This document shows positions 8,805 through 17,562 of a DNA stretch of 64,000 nucleotides, in pieces. The translations under genes were made by a program, and so were the position numbers. Origin of the DNA: Crossiella cryophila (GTDB taxonomy: Bacteria > Actinomycetota > Actinomycetes > Mycobacteriales > Pseudonocardiaceae). Under the pieces are notes generated by a model that ran no database searches, was not told the DNA's origin, and saw nothing but the letters and a program-made list of their open reading frames with translations. The DNA is taken from positions 7,651,501 through 7,715,500 of the forward strand of contig NZ_JACHMH010000001.1 of NCBI RefSeq assembly GCF_014204915.1, in the 5' to 3' direction. Numbering within the stretch: position 1 is the stretch's first letter; the number at the start of each line of letters is the position of its first letter.

Positions 8805-9392
8805 ATGAACACGCTGGGGGGCGACCGAGCCGCGCCGACACCGCATCGGAACGCGGCGGGCGGGACCGTGTTGCTGGTGGGCGAGACCCTGATGCGCCGG
8901 ACCATGACGCCACGACTGCACGACCTGCGGATCGGCCAGGTGCACCAGGCCACCTCGGCCGCGGCCGCACTGGAGTTCGCCGCACTGGCCGGGCCGTGCG
9001 CGCTGGCCGTGGTCGACCTGGTCCCGCCGGACACCGAGGGCATCCGCCTGGTCCGCGAGCTGAAATCCCGTGGCTGGCCGCAGGTGCTGGTGGTGGTCTC
9101 GCCGGAGGAACCACTGGCGGTGGCCGCGGCCTTCCAGGCGGGCGCCCAGGGTTACCTGCTGCGGCCCGGCCGCGAGGTGGCGGTGCCGGATCCGGTGTGG
9201 GAGCTGAGCAACCGGGAGATCGACGTGCTGCGGCTGGTCGCCGACGGCCGGTCCAACAAGGACATCGGCGGCGAACTCGGCCTGTCCGCGCGCACCGTGG
9301 ACACCCATCTGTGGCGGATCGGCCGCAGGCTGGGCTCCGGCGACCGCGCGCTGCTGGTCACCCTGGCGCTGCGGGCCGGGATCATCACCTGA
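8805..9392 (+). CDS. LuxR-type regulator with degenerate receiver domain
   Basis: A 195-residue protein starting at the ATG at 8805, which has AAGGAG nearby; the frame is open further upstream but without a better site. Residues 21-125 have the fold of a response-regulator receiver, with Asp71 in LAVVDLVPPD at the phospho-acceptor place. The usual acidic pair near the N-terminus is replaced by VGETL and the conserved lysine by arginine (YLLRPG), so normal phosphorylation is doubtful. A LuxR/NarL helix-turn-helix closes the protein (LSNREIDVLRLVADG, LSARTVDTHLWRIGRRL). No kinase gene is adjacent. A terminator-like hairpin follows directly. Confidence 0.85.
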   Translation: MNTLGGDRAAPTPHRNAAGGTVLLVGETLMRRTMTPRLHDLRIGQVHQATSAAAALEFAALAGPCALAVVDLVPPDTEGIRLVRELKSRGWPQVLVVVSPEEPLAVAAAFQAGAQGYLLRPGREVAVPDPVWELSNREIDVLRLVADGRSNKDIGGELGLSARTVDTHLWRIGRRLGSGDRALLVTLALRAGIIT

Positions 9393-9419
9393 CCCCCGCC
9401 GCCTACGTGACGGCGGGGG
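9393..9419 (+). terminator. GC-rich hairpin between convergent genes
   Basis: CCCCCGCCG (9393-9401) pairs perfectly with CGGCGGGGG (9411-9419) across a 9-base loop, directly behind the LuxR-type gene and before the end of the convergent membrane-protein gene. There is no T-run, as is usual in high-GC actinobacteria. It probably terminates transcripts from both sides. Confidence 0.65.
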
Positions 9420-9429
9420 CGGCGGCTCG

Positions 9430-10404
9430 TCAGCGGGTGGTGATCAGCTCGGGTTCCGGCAGTGCGGCGGGCGCCCGGCGCAGGATCACCCCGGCCAGCA
9501 CCGCGGTCCCGGCCACCAGCACCCCCAGCGCGGCCAGCGTCAGGGCGTCCGGCGCGGCGATGGACTGCCCGCGCAACGCCTGCCAGGTCACCAGCGCGAT
9601 GATCCCCGCGTAGGTCCCGGTGCCCAGCCACACCAGCCGCGAGCGGGTCAGCGGATCGGCCAGCCGCGGCCGCCGCCGGGCGGCGATGCCCAGCCCCAGC
9701 GCGAGCAGCGGCAGGGCCTGCATGGCGTGGATGCCGATGAAATGCGGGATGCGCAGGTCACCGCCGGTCAGGCTCCACCCGGTCAGCGGCATCCCCGGCC
9801 CACCGTCGGGCACGCCGACGCTGTGCGCGCCGACGGTGGGCTGATGCAGCCCCTGTTGCAGCACCTGGAGCTGGTCCGCGGTGGGACCGGTCATCAGGAA
9901 GGCCAGGCCGATGCCGACCGAGCCGAGCACGATGCCGCCGCGGATCGCCCAGGCCATCGGCCGGTCCGGCAGCCGGTCCTTGAGCAGCGCGATGCCCTGG
10001 GCCATGTTCAGCAGCCAGGCCACCGTGATCATGGCGCCCATGGTCTGGAACAGGAAGGCGTCGAACGGGGTGCCGTTGTTGAAGTGGCTGCCCTGACCGC
10101 GCACCACCTGGAAGACGATGATCACCACTTCCAGGGTGGTCAGCACCGCGATGGCGGTGGCCGTCCACCAGGTCCAGCGGCGGCGTTTCTGTTGCAGGGA
10201 CAGCATCCAGGCCCAGGTGGGCAGGTAGACCAGCAGGGACACCGAGAACTTGAGCGGTTTGCCCCAGATCGGCTCACCGCGCAGCATCCGGTCGTCCAGT
10301 GCCAGGCCGGCCAGCGACACCACGGTGGCCAGCGCCATCAACGCGGTGGCGATGAGCAACGGTCGGTGCCAGTGCCGGATCGGGAGTAAGGCAGGGCGGA
10401 ACAT
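9430..10404 (-). CDS. Multi-pass integral membrane protein, unknown function
   Basis: A 324-residue protein with about eight hydrophobic segments, for example LLIATALMALATVVSLAGLAL and FLFQTMGAMITVAWLLNMAQG, and a conserved-looking loop GEPIWGKPLKFSVSLL. I do not recognise a named family. It is divergent from a MerR regulator whose gene begins 90 bp away, with TATCGATA operator-like repeats between them, so this gene is the likely regulatory target. A role as a small-molecule or stress-response membrane protein would be a guess. Confidence 0.75.
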   Translation of the reverse strand: MFRPALLPIRHWHRPLLIATALMALATVVSLAGLALDDRMLRGEPIWGKPLKFSVSLLVYLPTWAWMLSLQQKRRRWTWWTATAIAVLTTLEVVIIVFQVVRGQGSHFNNGTPFDAFLFQTMGAMITVAWLLNMAQGIALLKDRLPDRPMAWAIRGGIVLGSVGIGLAFLMTGPTADQLQVLQQGLHQPTVGAHSVGVPDGGPGMPLTGWSLTGGDLRIPHFIGIHAMQALPLLALGLGIAARRRPRLADPLTRSRLVWLGTGTYAGIIALVTWQALRGQSIAAPDALTLAALGVLVAGTAVLAGVILRRAPAALPEPELITTR

Positions 10405-10445
10405 CTCAGACCTCCAGGCGAGAACTACTGTCTCTCTGACCGCGC

Positions 10446-10472
10446 GCTATCGATACACTAGCTATCGATAGC
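10446..10472. promoter_or_regulatory. Double TATCGATA operator between membrane gene and MerR gene
   Basis: The 8-bp palindrome TATCGATA occurs twice (10448-10455 and 10463-10470), 15 bp apart, inside a longer imperfect inverted repeat GCTATCGATAC...GCTATCGATAGC. It lies in the divergent promoter region just upstream of the MerR-type gene and is unusually AT-rich for this genome. It is a good candidate operator for that regulator. Confidence 0.5.
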
Positions 10473-10493
10473 CAAAGTATCAAGGAGGCTGCC

Positions 10494-11105
10494 GTGCGCA
10501 TCGGGGACCTGAGCAAGCTCACCGGGATCCCGGTCCCGACGATCAAGTACTACCAACGCGAGGGCCTGCTGCCCTACGGCGAACGGGCCGGCTACAACCA
10601 GGTGCACTACGCCGAGGAACACCTGCGGCGACTACGCCTGGTGCGCGCGCTGGTCGATCTCGGGCGACTGCCGATCGCCACCGCGAAACAGGTCCTCGAA
10701 GCGGTGGACGAGCCGGAGAAGGACCTGTTCAAGTCACTCGGCCAGGTGCACTACGCGATCACCGAACGGCCCGGCGACGCCGAACCCGCGACCGAACCGG
10801 TGCACGAGCTGCTCGGGCGGCTGGGCTGGCAGGTCAGCGAGGAGAACCCGTCCCTGACCGCACTGGCCGGACTGCTCGGCACGCTGACCGAGCTGGGCCA
10901 CACCGAACTGCTGACCAGACTGGACGACTACGCCGCACTGGCCGGGCAGCTCGCCGCGCTGGACGTGGGTTTCCTGGAGCAGCGGGGCAGCCAGGACGAG
11001 GTGCTGGAGTCCGCGGTGGTGATCACGCTGCTGGGCGATGTGCTGGTCTCGCTGCTGCGGCGGATGGCCCAGGAGGACCGCTCGACCCGGTTCCGGGAGT
11101 CCTGA
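10494..11105 (+). CDS. MerR-family transcriptional regulator
   Basis: A 203-residue regulator that begins with a typical MerR helix-turn-helix and wing (MRIGDLSKLTGIPVPTIKYYQREGLLP, YAEEHLRRLRLVRALVDLG). The GTG start at 10494 is preceded by AAGGAGG. The C-terminal half is a long helical effector domain without the metal-binding cysteines of MerR or CueR, so a small organic ligand is more likely. TATCGATA repeats just upstream are the probable binding site, shared with the divergent membrane-protein gene. Confidence 0.88.
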   Translation: MRIGDLSKLTGIPVPTIKYYQREGLLPYGERAGYNQVHYAEEHLRRLRLVRALVDLGRLPIATAKQVLEAVDEPEKDLFKSLGQVHYAITERPGDAEPATEPVHELLGRLGWQVSEENPSLTALAGLLGTLTELGHTELLTRLDDYAALAGQLAALDVGFLEQRGSQDEVLESAVVITLLGDVLVSLLRRMAQEDRSTRFRES

Positions 11106-11109
11106 CGGC

Positions 11110-11712
11110 TCAGCCGCGCTGGCCCTGGAGCCACTGCCCCGCCAGCCGGATCAGCTGGGAGCGGCGGCGGGTGCCGAGCTTGTCCCTGACCGCGTCCAGG
11201 TGCCGGTGCACGGTGCGCAACGCGATGCCCAGTTCCTCGGCGATCTCCCGGTTGTCGTAGCTCTTGGCCAGGCAGCGCAACACATCCAGCTCGCGCGCGG
11301 TGAGCCGGGGCCGGTCGGCCTCGGCCACGATCGCGGCGGCCAGCTCGGCCGGGAACACCGGACCGGAGCACACCGCGATGACCGCGGCGGCGAGTTCGGC
11401 CGAGGGCGCGGACTTGGCCACGTAGCCGTGCGCTCCGGCCCGGATCGCGCGCAGCACCTCGGACAGCGGGGCCTGGGAGAGCACCAGGATCCGGGTGTCC
11501 GGGCGGTCCGCACGCAGTTCGCCGACCAGGTCGACGCCGTCGTCACCGCCCAGGTGCAGGTCCAGCAACACCACCGAGGGCCGGTGCGCGCGCACGGCGT
11601 CCCTGGCCGCGGCCAGGTCCCCGGCCTCCAGCACCGTGTGCCCGGCCCTGGCCAGTCCGGCCCGCACACCCTCCCTGGTCACCGGGTGGTCGTCCACCAC
11701 CAGCACGCTCAC
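11110..11712 (-). CDS. NarL/LuxR-type response regulator
   Basis: A 200-residue response regulator. The receiver has the acidic pair D7-D8, phospho-acceptor Asp51 in VVLLDLHLGGDDG and the lysine in GYVAKSAP. The LuxR helix-turn-helix is at the C-terminus (LTARELDVLRCLAKSYDNREIAEELGIALRTVHRHL). All key residues are present, so it should work as the phosphorylated partner of the kinase whose gene overlaps its start by 4 bp (ATGA). Targets are unknown. It ends 4 bp from the convergent MerR gene. Confidence 0.9.
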   Translation of the reverse strand: MSVLVVDDHPVTREGVRAGLARAGHTVLEAGDLAAARDAVRAHRPSVVLLDLHLGGDDGVDLVGELRADRPDTRILVLSQAPLSEVLRAIRAGAHGYVAKSAPSAELAAAVIAVCSGPVFPAELAAAIVAEADRPRLTARELDVLRCLAKSYDNREIAEELGIALRTVHRHLDAVRDKLGTRRRSQLIRLAGQWLQGQRG

Positions 11713-12893
11713 GCCGACCTCCGCTCCGGCGGCAGGCTCAGCTCGACCTCGGTGCCCCGGCCCGGCCTGCCGTGGATACGGGCCACCCCGCCGAGCCGGT
11801 TCAGCCGGGCCCGCACACTCAGCAGCAGGCCGAGCCTGCCGTTGGCACGCAACGAGTCCTCGTCGAAGTCGAAGCCGATCCCGTTGTCCCGCACCACCAC
11901 CGTCACCGCACCCGCCTCCTCCAGCACACTGAGCCAGACCCGGCGGGCCCGCGCGTGCTTGACCACGTTGCTCAGCGCCTCGCGCACCGCGGCGAGCAGT
12001 TCGGCGGCCACCGCCTCGGCCACCGGCACCGGCCCGGCGGTCACCACCTGCAGGTCGAGTTCCCGGTGTTCGGCGGCCAGTCGTTCCAGCGCGGCGGTCA
12101 GCGAGACCTCGCCCTCGACCACCGGATCCGGTTGCGGCACCACCAGATTGCGCAGGTTGCGCTCCTGCCTGCGGATCTCGGCCAGCAGCGGCCGCAGGTC
12201 CCCGGCGGCCACCGGTCCGGCCGCGGCCAGGTCCGCGCCACCGCGGTGGATGGCGGCGAGTTGCTGCAGCACCTCGTCGTGGATGCGGGCGGCCAGCCGC
12301 TCCCGCTCGGCCAGCCGGGCGGCCTGGTCACCGGCGCGGGCGGCGTGCTCGGCGAGCCGGGTGAACTGGCGGGCGGCCAGGCCGACGCTGGCCCCGAGCA
12401 GCACGTGCGCCAGCGCGGTGCCGGTCAGCTCCAGAACCTCCACAAAGGACAGTTCGAGCAGCGGGGCGCCGTTGAGGGCATAGGACAACGGCAGCACCCC
12501 GGCCACCACCAGGCCCGCGCCGATACCGCCTGCCACGTGGTGCACCGCGGCCCAGGCCGCCACCGCGGCCATCGGGTAGGCCGAGGTGATCGAGGGATGG
12601 TTGGTCAGCACGTGCCCATGCGGGTGGATCAGCCCGCCCGCCAGTACCAGGCCCACCGCCAGCGTCAGATCCAGCACGAGCACCGGGATGGAACGCCGGA
12701 CCGCGGCCAGGGTCAGCCACAGCGTCCAGCCCAGGGTGACCAGCAGCGCCACCGCGGACAGCACCGGGGTGACGGACTGAGCGCCCACCCCGGCGATGAG
12801 CGCCATCCAGGCGAAGGCGAGCCAGCGATAGGCCAGCACCAGCCCCATCGGGGCCGGATGCCTGCCCATCGGGGCATCGAGGTAGCCACGCAC
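11709..12893 (-). CDS. NarX-type sensor histidine kinase
   Basis: A 394-residue kinase. About six membrane segments fill residues 20-175 and probably act as the sensor, since there is no large extracellular domain. The HisKA_3-type box ERERLAARIHDEVLQQL carries the phospho-accepting His205. The ATPase domain follows, with the N-box region VREALSNVVKHARA and the glycine motif VVRDNGIGFDF. It is translationally coupled to the response regulator downstream by an ATGA overlap. The signal cannot be predicted. Confidence 0.88.
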   Translation of the reverse strand: MRGYLDAPMGRHPAPMGLVLAYRWLAFAWMALIAGVGAQSVTPVLSAVALLVTLGWTLWLTLAAVRRSIPVLVLDLTLAVGLVLAGGLIHPHGHVLTNHPSITSAYPMAAVAAWAAVHHVAGGIGAGLVVAGVLPLSYALNGAPLLELSFVEVLELTGTALAHVLLGASVGLAARQFTRLAEHAARAGDQAARLAERERLAARIHDEVLQQLAAIHRGGADLAAAGPVAAGDLRPLLAEIRRQERNLRNLVVPQPDPVVEGEVSLTAALERLAAEHRELDLQVVTAGPVPVAEAVAAELLAAVREALSNVVKHARARRVWLSVLEEAGAVTVVVRDNGIGFDFDEDSLRANGRLGLLLSVRARLNRLGGVARIHGRPGRGTEVELSLPPERRSA

Positions 12894-12943
12894 GCTGTTT
12901 CACCCCCCAGAATTCCGGCGCGACACTACCGAAGGGGAAACAG

Positions 12944-14083
12944 ATGAGACCGGGCCTCAGCGAGATCGTCGGCGCGCAGTTCGCCTGGTGGCAGCTGGGT
13001 TTCCGGCTGCGTCGCACGATCGGGCGGCACTGTGGGCAGGGCCGGGCGCACCCTGATCAACACGTCTGGACCGTGGCCACCCGCTGGGCGCGTCAGCTGC
13101 TGGCCGCGCCGTGGTGGTGGCGGCTGACCAAGACCACGCTGGTCACCGGGTTCTCCGTGCTGGGGCTGGCGGCCACCGCGGGCACGCTGTACGAGCGGTT
13201 GTCCGCGGCCTTCGCGGTGAGCGCGGCGGTGCTGGTGGTGGTGCCGGTGGCGGTGCTCTCCGCGTGGCGGCACACCCGCCTGGCACGCGCGGTGCTGCGG
13301 CTGTGCCCACCGCTGGAGGTCAAGGCGCCCAAGGGAATGCCGGCGGTGCGGCTGGTCTCGGCCGGGCTGCTGGTGAGCCTGGCGGCGACCTCGCTGGTGT
13401 TCGTGGTGTGGCAGGAGCACACCGCGGTGCACGGCTGTGCCAACCGACCGGTTGAGCCGGAGGCGCACCGCTGGTGGGTGACGCGCGGCGGTCGGGACGG
13501 GGTGGGCTGTCCGCTCGGCGGGGTCGAGCGGACCGCCCAGGGCGAGCTGGCGGTGCGGACCGAGCGGGGGGTGGTGCTGACCAGGGCACCCGCGCTCGGC
13601 CTGGTCACCGTGTCGGCGGACCTGTTCGACGCCTGGCAGGCCAGTGGCGGGGCGGCCGGGCCGCTCGGCGGGCAGATCGAACTCCAGTCCGCCGACGGCG
13701 CCAGCGAGTACGTCAACTTCAGCGGCGGGCACCTGGTGCGCGCGCCCGGCCAGTCACCCCGGCTGGTGCGCGACCGGCCCTACCTGCGCACCCTGGAGGT
13801 GGGGGTGTGCGTCGGGCCGGACCGGCCGTGCCTGGTGCGGGCCAGCCGGATCGGAGGGACGATCCGGCTGGGCTGGCACTGGGGCAACGCCGATGCCTAC
13901 AACGTCTCCTGGTGGTCGGAGGGCGGCTTCGACGTGGTCGGCACCGAGGTGGCCGGGACCGAGTTCACCGTCACCGGCATCGATCCCGGCCGCGCCTACG
14001 GCATCGGTTTGCAGGCCTGCGACAAACAGTTCCTGCGGAAATCCCGCTGCACCCAGAAAGCGGAATACATCGTCAGGCCGTGA
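12944..14083 (+). CDS. Membrane-anchored protein with LGFP-like and fibronectin-like extracellular part
   Basis: A 379-residue protein. Two membrane segments (near 66-90 and 90-115) and a third near 140-160 precede an extracytoplasmic C-terminal region. That region has a segment GVGCPLGGVERTAQGELAVRT that resembles LGFP repeats of actinobacterial wall proteins, and later GGQIELQSADGASEYVNFSGG. The last 90 residues (RLGWHWGNADAYNVSWW, TEFTVTGIDPGRAYGIGLQAC) look like a fibronectin type III-like fold with cysteines. The ATG at 12944 has GAAGGGG upstream. A role at the cell wall is likely but unproven. It abuts the convergent lectin gene with no spacer. Confidence 0.7.
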   Translation: MRPGLSEIVGAQFAWWQLGFRLRRTIGRHCGQGRAHPDQHVWTVATRWARQLLAAPWWWRLTKTTLVTGFSVLGLAATAGTLYERLSAAFAVSAAVLVVVPVAVLSAWRHTRLARAVLRLCPPLEVKAPKGMPAVRLVSAGLLVSLAATSLVFVVWQEHTAVHGCANRPVEPEAHRWWVTRGGRDGVGCPLGGVERTAQGELAVRTERGVVLTRAPALGLVTVSADLFDAWQASGGAAGPLGGQIELQSADGASEYVNFSGGHLVRAPGQSPRLVRDRPYLRTLEVGVCVGPDRPCLVRASRIGGTIRLGWHWGNADAYNVSWWSEGGFDVVGTEVAGTEFTVTGIDPGRAYGIGLQACDKQFLRKSRCTQKAEYIVRP

Positions 14084-14611
14084 TCAGACCACGGCCTTCC
14101 ACTGCTGGTTGTTCCCGCCCCAGCAACCGGACTGGATGATGTCCGTGCCGTGCGTCTTGGCGGCGTCCTTGACGTCCAGGCATTTGCCGCCGGTGTGGGT
14201 GGGCAGGAATTCCCGGTAGCCGTCGCTGGTCTCCCGCTGCCACCAGCGCTGGTTGGTCCGGCGCTCACAGTTGGCCTGGAGCACGTTCGCCCCGGAGTGG
14301 GTGCCAGCCCAGGCCACGTCCAGACACTTGTCGCCGCTGTGGCGGGGCCGGATCTCGTAGACGTTGCCGCCCACGTGGTTGACGTCCCACCGCTGGTGCG
14401 CGCCGCCGGTGCAGTTGGCCAGGCGGACATCGGCGGCGTGCTGGGTGCTGGCGTCCACGACCTCCATGCACATGGTGGGCGCGTGCCTGGGCACGAGCTG
14501 CACGTTCTCGTAGTCACCGGCCGCGTTCGCGGTGCCAGCGGACAGCAGTCCCATGGTGGTCATCAGCATTCCGGTGGCCAGAGCGGCGGCGGCTGTTCTG
14601 CGATTGCGCAT
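14084..14611 (-). CDS. Secreted ricin-type beta-trefoil lectin protein
   Basis: A 175-residue protein with a Sec signal peptide (MRNRRTAAAALATGMLMTTM, predicted cleavage after TANAA) and a single ricin B-type beta-trefoil domain. Three QxW-type repeats are visible: HQRW, NQRW and NQQW, each preceded by a CLDV or CMEV strand. Such domains bind sugars, often galactose or xylan type. There is no catalytic domain, so it is a stand-alone secreted lectin. Confidence 0.9.
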   Translation of the reverse strand: MRNRRTAAAALATGMLMTTMGLLSAGTANAAGDYENVQLVPRHAPTMCMEVVDASTQHAADVRLANCTGGAHQRWDVNHVGGNVYEIRPRHSGDKCLDVAWAGTHSGANVLQANCERRTNQRWWQRETSDGYREFLPTHTGGKCLDVKDAAKTHGTDIIQSGCWGGNNQQWKAVV

Positions 14612-14764
14612 GTTCTCTCCTTGGTTCGTCCTGCCGCCACAGCTTGCCGAGTGTCACCGGGGCGCCAACACGTCCAGGAATTCCCAATTCCGCTGGGTAT
14701 GTTTACCCACGCCGCCGGAAAACTCGCTGGACGCCCACCCGGTCTTCCCGGTGTGATCAGCCCA

Positions 14765-15655
14765 ATGGATATCGACGAAACGCTGGTGCGCGAGCTGGTC
14801 GCGGCGCAGTTCCCGCACTGGGCGGACCTGCCGGTGACCCGGGTGGCCAAACCGGGGGTGGACAACGCGACGCTGCGGCTGGGCGCGGACATGTCGGTGC
14901 GGCTGCCCCGGTTCGAGCGCTGGATCGGCCAGGTGCACCGCGAACAACGCTGGCTGCCGGTGCTCGCGCCACGACTGCCACTGCCGGTGCCGATCCCCCT
15001 GGCGCAGGGCGAACCCAGCGCGGCCTACCCGTATCCGTGGTCGGTCTACCGCTGGCTCGACGGCGACCGCGCCGACCAGGTCCCGCTCGACCTGCGCCTG
15101 GCGGCCCTCGACCTGGCCGAGTTCCTTCTTGCCCTGCAAGCGATCGAGACCACCGATGGCCCGCCACCGGAGTGGAGCAACGGTTTCCGCGGCGTGGACC
15201 TGGCCGATCCGCGCGACTCCCCCGTGGTCGCCAACCGCCTGGAATCCCGGATCGCGGCCCTGCATGGCCTGACCGACACCGACGCGCTCACCGAGGTGTG
15301 GCGGGCCGGACTGGCCGCCCCGGCCTGGGACCGGCCGCCGGTGTGGGTGCACGGCGACCCGGACCCCGGCAACCTCCTGGCCACCGACGGCAGGCTGTCC
15401 GCGGTGATCGACTTCGGCACCCTCGCCGTCGGCGATCCGGCTGTCGACCTGATCCCGGCCTGGACCTGCTTCGACGCCGATTCCCGGGCGGTGTTCCGCG
15501 AGCGGCTCGGCGTGGACGCGGCGACCTGGGCGCGCGGCCGGGTGTGGGGGCTCTCCGGAGTGCTGCCCTCGCCGGAGACCCTGGCCCCCGACCACCCCGG
15601 CTCGGTTGTGGCGCACCGCAAACTGGCCGGGATCATCGCGGACCTGCGCGGCTAG
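14765..15655 (+). CDS. Aminoglycoside phosphotransferase (APH) family protein
   Basis: A 296-residue kinase-fold enzyme. The Brenner motif is VWVHGDPDPGNLL, with catalytic aspartate and metal-binding asparagine, followed by the DFG-like VIDFGTLAVGDPAVDL. The N-terminal nucleotide-binding part has DNATLRLGADMSVRLPR. The ATG at 14765 gives MDIDETL; a GTG at 14753 would add four residues. APH-family members phosphorylate aminoglycosides, macrolides or small metabolites, and neighbours do not specify the substrate. Its end overlaps the convergent DUF4185 gene by 4 bp. Confidence 0.85.
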   Translation: MDIDETLVRELVAAQFPHWADLPVTRVAKPGVDNATLRLGADMSVRLPRFERWIGQVHREQRWLPVLAPRLPLPVPIPLAQGEPSAAYPYPWSVYRWLDGDRADQVPLDLRLAALDLAEFLLALQAIETTDGPPPEWSNGFRGVDLADPRDSPVVANRLESRIAALHGLTDTDALTEVWRAGLAAPAWDRPPVWVHGDPDPGNLLATDGRLSAVIDFGTLAVGDPAVDLIPAWTCFDADSRAVFRERLGVDAATWARGRVWGLSGVLPSPETLAPDHPGSVVAHRKLAGIIADLRG

Positions 15656-17160
15656 AGCGGGTCCAGCGACACGTCGTCGAGCTGCACCCAGGTGTCCTTG
15701 CCGTCCAGGGCCCAGACTCCGCCGAAGACCTCGATCTCACTGCTGTCGGCGAGGAAATCGACCTCCAGCCGGGTGTAGTCGCCGAGCTGGCCGAACTTGC
15801 GCTCGGCCAGCACACCGGCGTCCCGCCGCACGCCGAAGTAGCCGTCGGTGGTGCTCGCCGAACTCCGCACCCAACCGGACAGTCGGTAGCGCTGTCCCGG
15901 CCGCACCGCGAGCCGCTGCGACACCGCGTGCCAACCGCTGGTCTCCCGCACCCAGGCGTTGTTCGCCCCGGTACGCGCCAGACCGGCGCCGTAGTCGATG
16001 CCGCCCTTGCCGGTGATCGTCCACGGACCGGCGCCCGCACCGGCCGGACGGTCCTCGAAACCGCCGTCGGACAACAGGTTCGGCGCCGGCAACGCCTGGT
16101 CCAGGCGCAGCCGCATGAGCTTGGAGTGGTAGGGACCCCACTGCGACATGACGAAGAAAACCTCGTTGCTGTCGGCGCTGTCCGGGTGCAGGAACGCGCC
16201 GTAGAGCGCCGGGAAATCGGTGCCGCGCACCACCACCCGGCCGCCGGTCCACGGTCCGGTCGGGGCGGGCGCGGTGCGCAGCACGATCGCGGCCCGGCTC
16301 TCGTCGAGGGTCAGCGCCACCCAGCGCCGCAGCACCGTGTTGTACTGCACCGACAACTCGCCGACCTGGCCGCCGAAGACCGGGATCGCCCGGTCCAGGC
16401 CGCCGAGCCGCCAGCCGTCGGCTGTCCAGTACTCATAGACACCCAGGTCCAGCACCCGGTGCTCCGGCACCCTGGCCAGATGCGCGGCGCCGAAACGGCC
16501 ATTCGGCGTGCCGAACAGGTAGACATGGCCGCCGTGCTTGGCGAACGCGCCGAGCTGGAACCGGGCCCCGCCACCGGAGTTCGGCCAGCGCAGCGCCGGA
16601 TCCTTGACCCAGGTGCGGCCGCCGTCCTCGGAGTAGGCGAGCCCGGCGTAGTTCGTGGTCCACGGCCCCCAGCTCCTGATCGACATGTAGTGCACGACGT
16701 CCCTGGTGCCCGTGGCCACCCCGGCGGTCGGGATGACGGTGATCTCCGAGACCGCCGGATCGCGGTGCAGCAGCTCCGCGGCGTGCCCAGGCCGGTCGGT
16801 GATCATCGAATCGATGTTCAGGCCGTCGGCCAGGTTGGAGTCGGTGGAGTGGGCCAGCACGTTGAACCGCCAGTCCGCGGTCTCCGGCCCGGCCCCGTGA
16901 CCACCCCAGCCCGCGCCGTAGGTGTCGCCGAACATGATCGCGGTCCGGCCCCGGCCGTCCCGCCACATGATGCCCAGATCAGTGGCGTGCACCGCGAAGC
17001 GTTCCCTGGTCCTGTTGATGTCGTCGGCGCCCTGACCTGCGAGGAGCGCGACCGTATTGGCAACGGTTAGCGCCGGTACTGCCGCTGCCGGAACGATGAT
17101 CGCCATGCCCAGCACCAGCCCGGTCACCAGCACCGCGATACCGCGGCGGTTCATCCCCAT
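15652..17160 (-). CDS. Secreted DUF4185 protein with carbohydrate-binding-like C-terminus
   Basis: A 502-residue secreted protein. After a signal peptide (NRRGIAVLVTGLVLGMAIIV) the main domain, residues 50-340, has repeated beta-propeller-like segments (DLGIMWRDG, AIMFGDTYGAGWGGHG, GLAYSEDGGRTWVKDPALRW, NEVFFVMSQWGPYHSKLM) typical of DUF4185. The last 140 residues (NLLSDGGFEDR, GQRYRLSGWVRSS, VQLDDVSLDPL) look like a CBM-type jelly-roll. The combination suggests binding or cleavage of extracellular polysaccharide. The ATG at 17160 was chosen; one at 17154 or 17169 changes the signal peptide only slightly. Confidence 0.8.
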   Translation of the reverse strand: MGMNRRGIAVLVTGLVLGMAIIVPAAAVPALTVANTVALLAGQGADDINRTRERFAVHATDLGIMWRDGRGRTAIMFGDTYGAGWGGHGAGPETADWRFNVLAHSTDSNLADGLNIDSMITDRPGHAAELLHRDPAVSEITVIPTAGVATGTRDVVHYMSIRSWGPWTTNYAGLAYSEDGGRTWVKDPALRWPNSGGGARFQLGAFAKHGGHVYLFGTPNGRFGAAHLARVPEHRVLDLGVYEYWTADGWRLGGLDRAIPVFGGQVGELSVQYNTVLRRWVALTLDESRAAIVLRTAPAPTGPWTGGRVVVRGTDFPALYGAFLHPDSADSNEVFFVMSQWGPYHSKLMRLRLDQALPAPNLLSDGGFEDRPAGAGAGPWTITGKGGIDYGAGLARTGANNAWVRETSGWHAVSQRLAVRPGQRYRLSGWVRSSASTTDGYFGVRRDAGVLAERKFGQLGDYTRLEVDFLADSSEIEVFGGVWALDGKDTWVQLDDVSLDPL

Positions 17161-17271
17161 GGCGCCCATCCTGGCCCATGCCGGACCCGCCGCGGGTGCT
17201 CTGTCACCGAGGGCTGGAGGCTGACCAGCACAATCCGCACCACGGCGCCGCCAAGACTGGGGGTTGAGGCA

Positions 17272-17562
17272 ATGCCACGACGGGAACGACCACTTGATCC
17301 GGGCGACAGCGACCTGCTTCGTTTCGCCACCGACCTGCGACGACTGCGCGAGAAGGCGGGCGGGCCGAGTTACCGGGCCATGGCCACCCGGGCGCACTAC
17401 TCCGCGGCCAGCCTGTCCGAGGCCGCGGGCGGCCGCAGACTGCCCACCCGCAGCCTGACCCTGGCCTACGTCCGGGTCTGCGGCGGGAACCTGGCGGAGT
17501 GGGAGCAACGCTGGCGGCGGCTGGTCTCGGGCGCCTGCCCGGTGCGCAGGCCCTGCTGCTGA
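17272..17562 (+). CDS. Short XRE-like helix-turn-helix protein
   Basis: A 96-residue protein with an XRE-type helix-turn-helix (LRRLREKAGGPSYRAMATRAHYSAASLSEAAGGRRLP, then LAYVRVCGGNLAEWEQRW). This domain is usually the N-terminus of much larger actinobacterial signalling proteins with NB-ARC or WD40 parts. Here it stops right after the domain, so it is either a stand-alone DNA-binding protein or a truncated remnant. It is convergent with, and abuts, the large membrane-bound binding-protein gene. Confidence 0.6.
   Translation: MPRRERPLDPGDSDLLRFATDLRRLREKAGGPSYRAMATRAHYSAASLSEAAGGRRLPTRSLTLAYVRVCGGNLAEWEQRWRRLVSGACPVRRPCC

Noticed and set aside
14644-17070. An 808-codon plus-strand frame across the phosphotransferase and DUF4185 genes
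   Set aside because: Arg/Pro-rich shadow translation that runs through two well-supported genes in other frames.
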